Shown in pieces: positions 5,849-7,296 of a stretch of 7,296 nucleotides of DNA. The notes beneath the pieces were generated by a model that ran no database searches, was not told the DNA's origin, and saw only the letters and a program-made list of their open reading frames with translations. How positions within the stretch are numbered: the stretch's first letter is position 1; the number at the start of each line of letters is the position of its first letter. Origin of the DNA: Thermomicrobiaceae bacterium (GTDB lineage Bacteria; Chloroflexota; Chloroflexia; Thermomicrobiales; Thermomicrobiaceae); the NCBI GenBank assembly GCA_007122555.1, contig SKTL01000169.1, forward strand, positions 1 to 7,296. Reading direction: 5' to 3'. A program made the position numbers and the translations under genes.

Positions 5849-6457
5849 TCATGATCGCCGCCGTCCAGTTACCGGAACCGGCGCCGCCAGAATTTCGACC
5901 TGTCCATCCCGAAGACGGGTATCGAGCCGAACCAGCGGCGTTTCCGGCGGTCCGGCGACAACCTCGCCTTCGCGATCGAATACGCCGCCGTGACAGGGGC
6001 AGATGAACAGGCTGGCGCCTTCCCGCCAGGCGACCGGACAGCCGACGTGGGTGCAATAGATCGAAAACGCGGTGAATTCCTCATCATCGATACGCCGCAG
6101 ATATGCGGCATTCCGGGCAGCCGGGCCAGCCCACGGAGCCGGGTCGTCATCGATGAACTCAACCTTCACGGTTTCGTCGATCTCGAAATCATCGATCGAA
6201 CCGACCAGTTGCCAGACCTGCTCGCTTCGGGCCGGCTTGCTGAAGAGCGCCCCGATAATCGGAATTCCCGCCACCATCGCGGCAAGGCCCGCTGTTCCGA
6301 CGCCGATCAAGCCAAGGAATTCCCGTCTGCTTGTCGGGCGCGCTCCTCCCGCGGAATCCGAACAACCGCATCCCCCGGAACATCCCGATTTCGGCTTGTC
6401 AGGCGGTTGCCCCAGTCTCCCGCCAGTGACGCGATACAGCATTCTCGGCTCCCTCAT
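5849..6457 (-). CDS. Rieske [2Fe-2S] iron-sulfur protein of the bc complex, Tat-exported
   Basis: The protein (202 residues from the first ATG) is the high-potential electron carrier between quinol at the Qo site and the exit cytochrome c. A twin-arginine signal SRREFL (43-48) is followed by a hydrophobic segment (about 49-71), likely an uncleaved membrane anchor; the C-terminal domain lies outside the membrane. Box 1 is CTHVGC (135-140) and box 2 is CPCHGG (153-158). Cys135, His137, Cys153 and His156 should bind the cluster, with Cys140-Cys155 as the disulfide. Box 2 has Gly158 and Phe160 where high-potential Rieske proteins have Ser and Tyr. A Cys/Gly-rich stretch before the signal (Cys26, Cys30, Cys32) is unusual. 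The first ATG overlaps the ctaG stop as ATGA; the second ATG (Met6, at 6442) has a better ribosome binding site, so the start is unresolved by five codons. The cytochrome bc gene follows after 34 bases, as expected for a reductase operon. QcrA or PetC would be the equivalents elsewhere. Confidence 0.95.
   Translation of the reverse strand: MREPRMLYRVTGGRLGQPPDKPKSGCSGGCGCSDSAGGARPTSRREFLGLIGVGTAGLAAMVAGIPIIGALFSKPARSEQVWQLVGSIDDFEIDETVKVEFIDDDPAPWAGPAARNAAYLRRIDDEEFTAFSIYCTHVGCPVAWREGASLFICPCHGGVFDREGEVVAGPPETPLVRLDTRLRDGQVEILAAPVPVTGRRRS
6449..6454 (-). promoter_or_regulatory. ribosome binding site favouring the second start of the Rieske gene
   Basis: On the minus strand AGGGAG lies 6 bases before the ATG at 6442 (Met6 of the longer reading), while the ATG at 6457 has only weak purines upstream. 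The site lies at the ctaG stop codon, so translation of the two genes is probably coupled whichever start is used. Confidence 0.5.
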
Positions 6458-7296
6458 TCAGTCTTGCCCGGTCCGTAGTTCGACGCGGCGCCGGGTGCGA
6501 GTGTCGTAGTCGCCAGCCGATCCTGACGGTCGACTGACCGCTCGATCGCCCGGAACCAGCCGGCGAAGAGCGCCACCCCGATGATGAGGTAGATCAAACT
6601 GCCTGGTCCCATCAGAACCGCCCCGGCTAGTTGCTGGTCCTCGAACGGAGTCAGTCCCCAGGCGGCGGTCGTCGCAGCGTACTCGGCATACCAGGGATTC
6701 GGGCTGAAGGAAATCAGCGCACCGAGCGCGGTTTTCTGCAACACCAGAGCGAACAGCATCAATAGCCCAACGCCGTAGTTCACATCGGCCCGCCTGCCAC
6801 GCTGCAGAACGACCCACCAGAACAGCGCCGCGGCGCCGAACATCGTGAGGTGCTCGAGCGCATGGATGAACTCGCTCTGAATCGCGGCGTTATAGAGCGC
6901 CGGGACGTGCCAGGTCCAGAGAACCAGGCTTTGCAGCGCCAACGCGAGCAGTGGCAGCGATACCACCATCCAGGTTGAATCGGCGAAGCTCAGACGGCGC
7001 CGGATCCCTGGTATCGTTCGTCGCCAGTGAGCCGGCAATCCCCAGATCGACGTCGCGCTGACATCAGCAAGGATCAACAGCAATGGCGCGATTGTGAGCA
7101 GCAGAATGTGCTGCCCCATGTGCGCCGAGAAGAGCGCCGAGCTGAGGGGATCAAGCGGCGAGATCAGCGCAATGAAGATCGTCAGATAGCCGCCCAGAGC
7201 AGCCGCCACCTGCCAGATCCGCACGCCCCGGCCGCGTCCGGCTCGCGACCAGATTTCCCGGACACCACGGAGATAGATCCAGACCGCGATAGTCAG
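6454..7296 (-). CDS. ctaG: cytochrome c oxidase assembly factor, CtaG (caa3-type) family, 5' end outside the window
   Basis: A multi-helix membrane protein of the caa3_CtaG family, distinct from proteobacterial Cox11/CtaG. In Bacillus CtaG is needed to form active caa3 cytochrome oxidase, probably in handling copper. About 280 codons are visible. A GTG at 7224 is the first start-like codon, but the frame stays open to the window edge and the upstream codons read YLRGVREIW and on, which fits the family, so the true start lies to the right. Visible signatures: SPLDPLSSALFSAHMGQH with paired His (about 7158-7108), WTWHVPALYNAAI (about 7116-7077 region shifted downstream, near 6918-6880), HALEH (near 6864-6850) and TPFEDQQLAGAVLMGPG near the C-terminal end. 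These His residues are the likely metal-binding positions. The gene ends in ATGA overlap with the Rieske gene, which ties oxidase assembly to the bc complex in one transcript. Confidence 0.9.
   Translation of the reverse strand: MTIAVWIYLRGVREIWSRAGRGRGVRIWQVAAALGGYLTIFIALISPLDPLSSALFSAHMGQHILLLTIAPLLLILADVSATSIWGLPAHWRRTIPGIRRRLSFADSTWMVVSLPLLALALQSLVLWTWHVPALYNAAIQSEFIHALEHLTMFGAAALFWWVVLQRGRRADVNYGVGLLMLFALVLQKTALGALISFSPNPWYAEYAATTAAWGLTPFEDQQLAGAVLMGPGSLIYLIIGVALFAGWFRAIERSVDRQDRLATTTLAPGAASNYGPGKTE

Noticed and set aside
6454..7224. The GTG at 7224 as the start of ctaG
   Set aside because: The frame stays open to the window edge, and the residues before it (YLRGVREIW) fit the family, so this GTG is internal.
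1..7296. CRISPR array, tRNA or rRNA, insertion sequence, toxin-antitoxin or phage module
   Set aside because: I saw no regularly spaced repeats, no cloverleaf or rRNA sequence, no transposase, and no small paired genes; the coding density is explained by the listed genes.

Overview
The window (7,296 bases, GC-rich by eye) looks like chromosomal DNA of a GC-rich, menaquinone-using, aerobic bacterium. My best guess is Chloroflexota, possibly a Thermomicrobia/Sphaerobacter-type lineage. This rests on three things: a luciferase-like (F420-type) oxidoreductase, a cytochrome bc complex built from b6-type parts with a Rieske protein whose sequence suggests low potential, and a CtaG of the Gram-positive caa3 type. 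The taxonomic call is inference; no rRNA or other marker gene is present.

Layout, left to right. (1) The first ~60 bases may hold the very end of a plus-strand gene that enters from outside the window (weak). (2) Bases 62-1693, minus strand, encode an unusual fusion of an Aur1-like PAP2 membrane domain and a divergent glycerophosphodiester phosphodiesterase domain. (3) A 242-base divergent spacer is followed by a plus-strand 12-TM major facilitator transporter (1936-3288). (4) Bases 3357-4298, minus strand, encode a luciferase-like monooxygenase family protein with a strong ribosome binding site and a possible promoter of its own. (5) Bases 4390-7296 are a minus-strand respiratory operon, transcribed right to left: ctaG (cut by the window edge), a Tat-exported Rieske iron-sulfur protein (ATGA overlap with ctaG), and a single polypeptide joining cytochrome b6, subunit IV and a monoheme cytochrome c.

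How the genes work together. The Rieske protein and the b6-IV-c fusion would form a quinol:cytochrome c reductase in which the electron exit cytochrome c is tethered to cytochrome b. CtaG is needed in Bacillus for an active caa3 oxidase, so the cluster probably continues to the right into a terminal oxidase locus. Several residues depart from textbook bc/b6f enzymes: no Cys for a covalent heme ci, RWDQ instead of PWDQ, PDWF instead of PEWY, and Gly/Phe in place of the Ser/Tyr that raise Rieske potential. These, with the PAP2-GDPD fusion, are the most interesting things here. I see no CRISPR array, tRNA, rRNA, insertion sequence or phage gene, and nothing that I would call a wholly new system.
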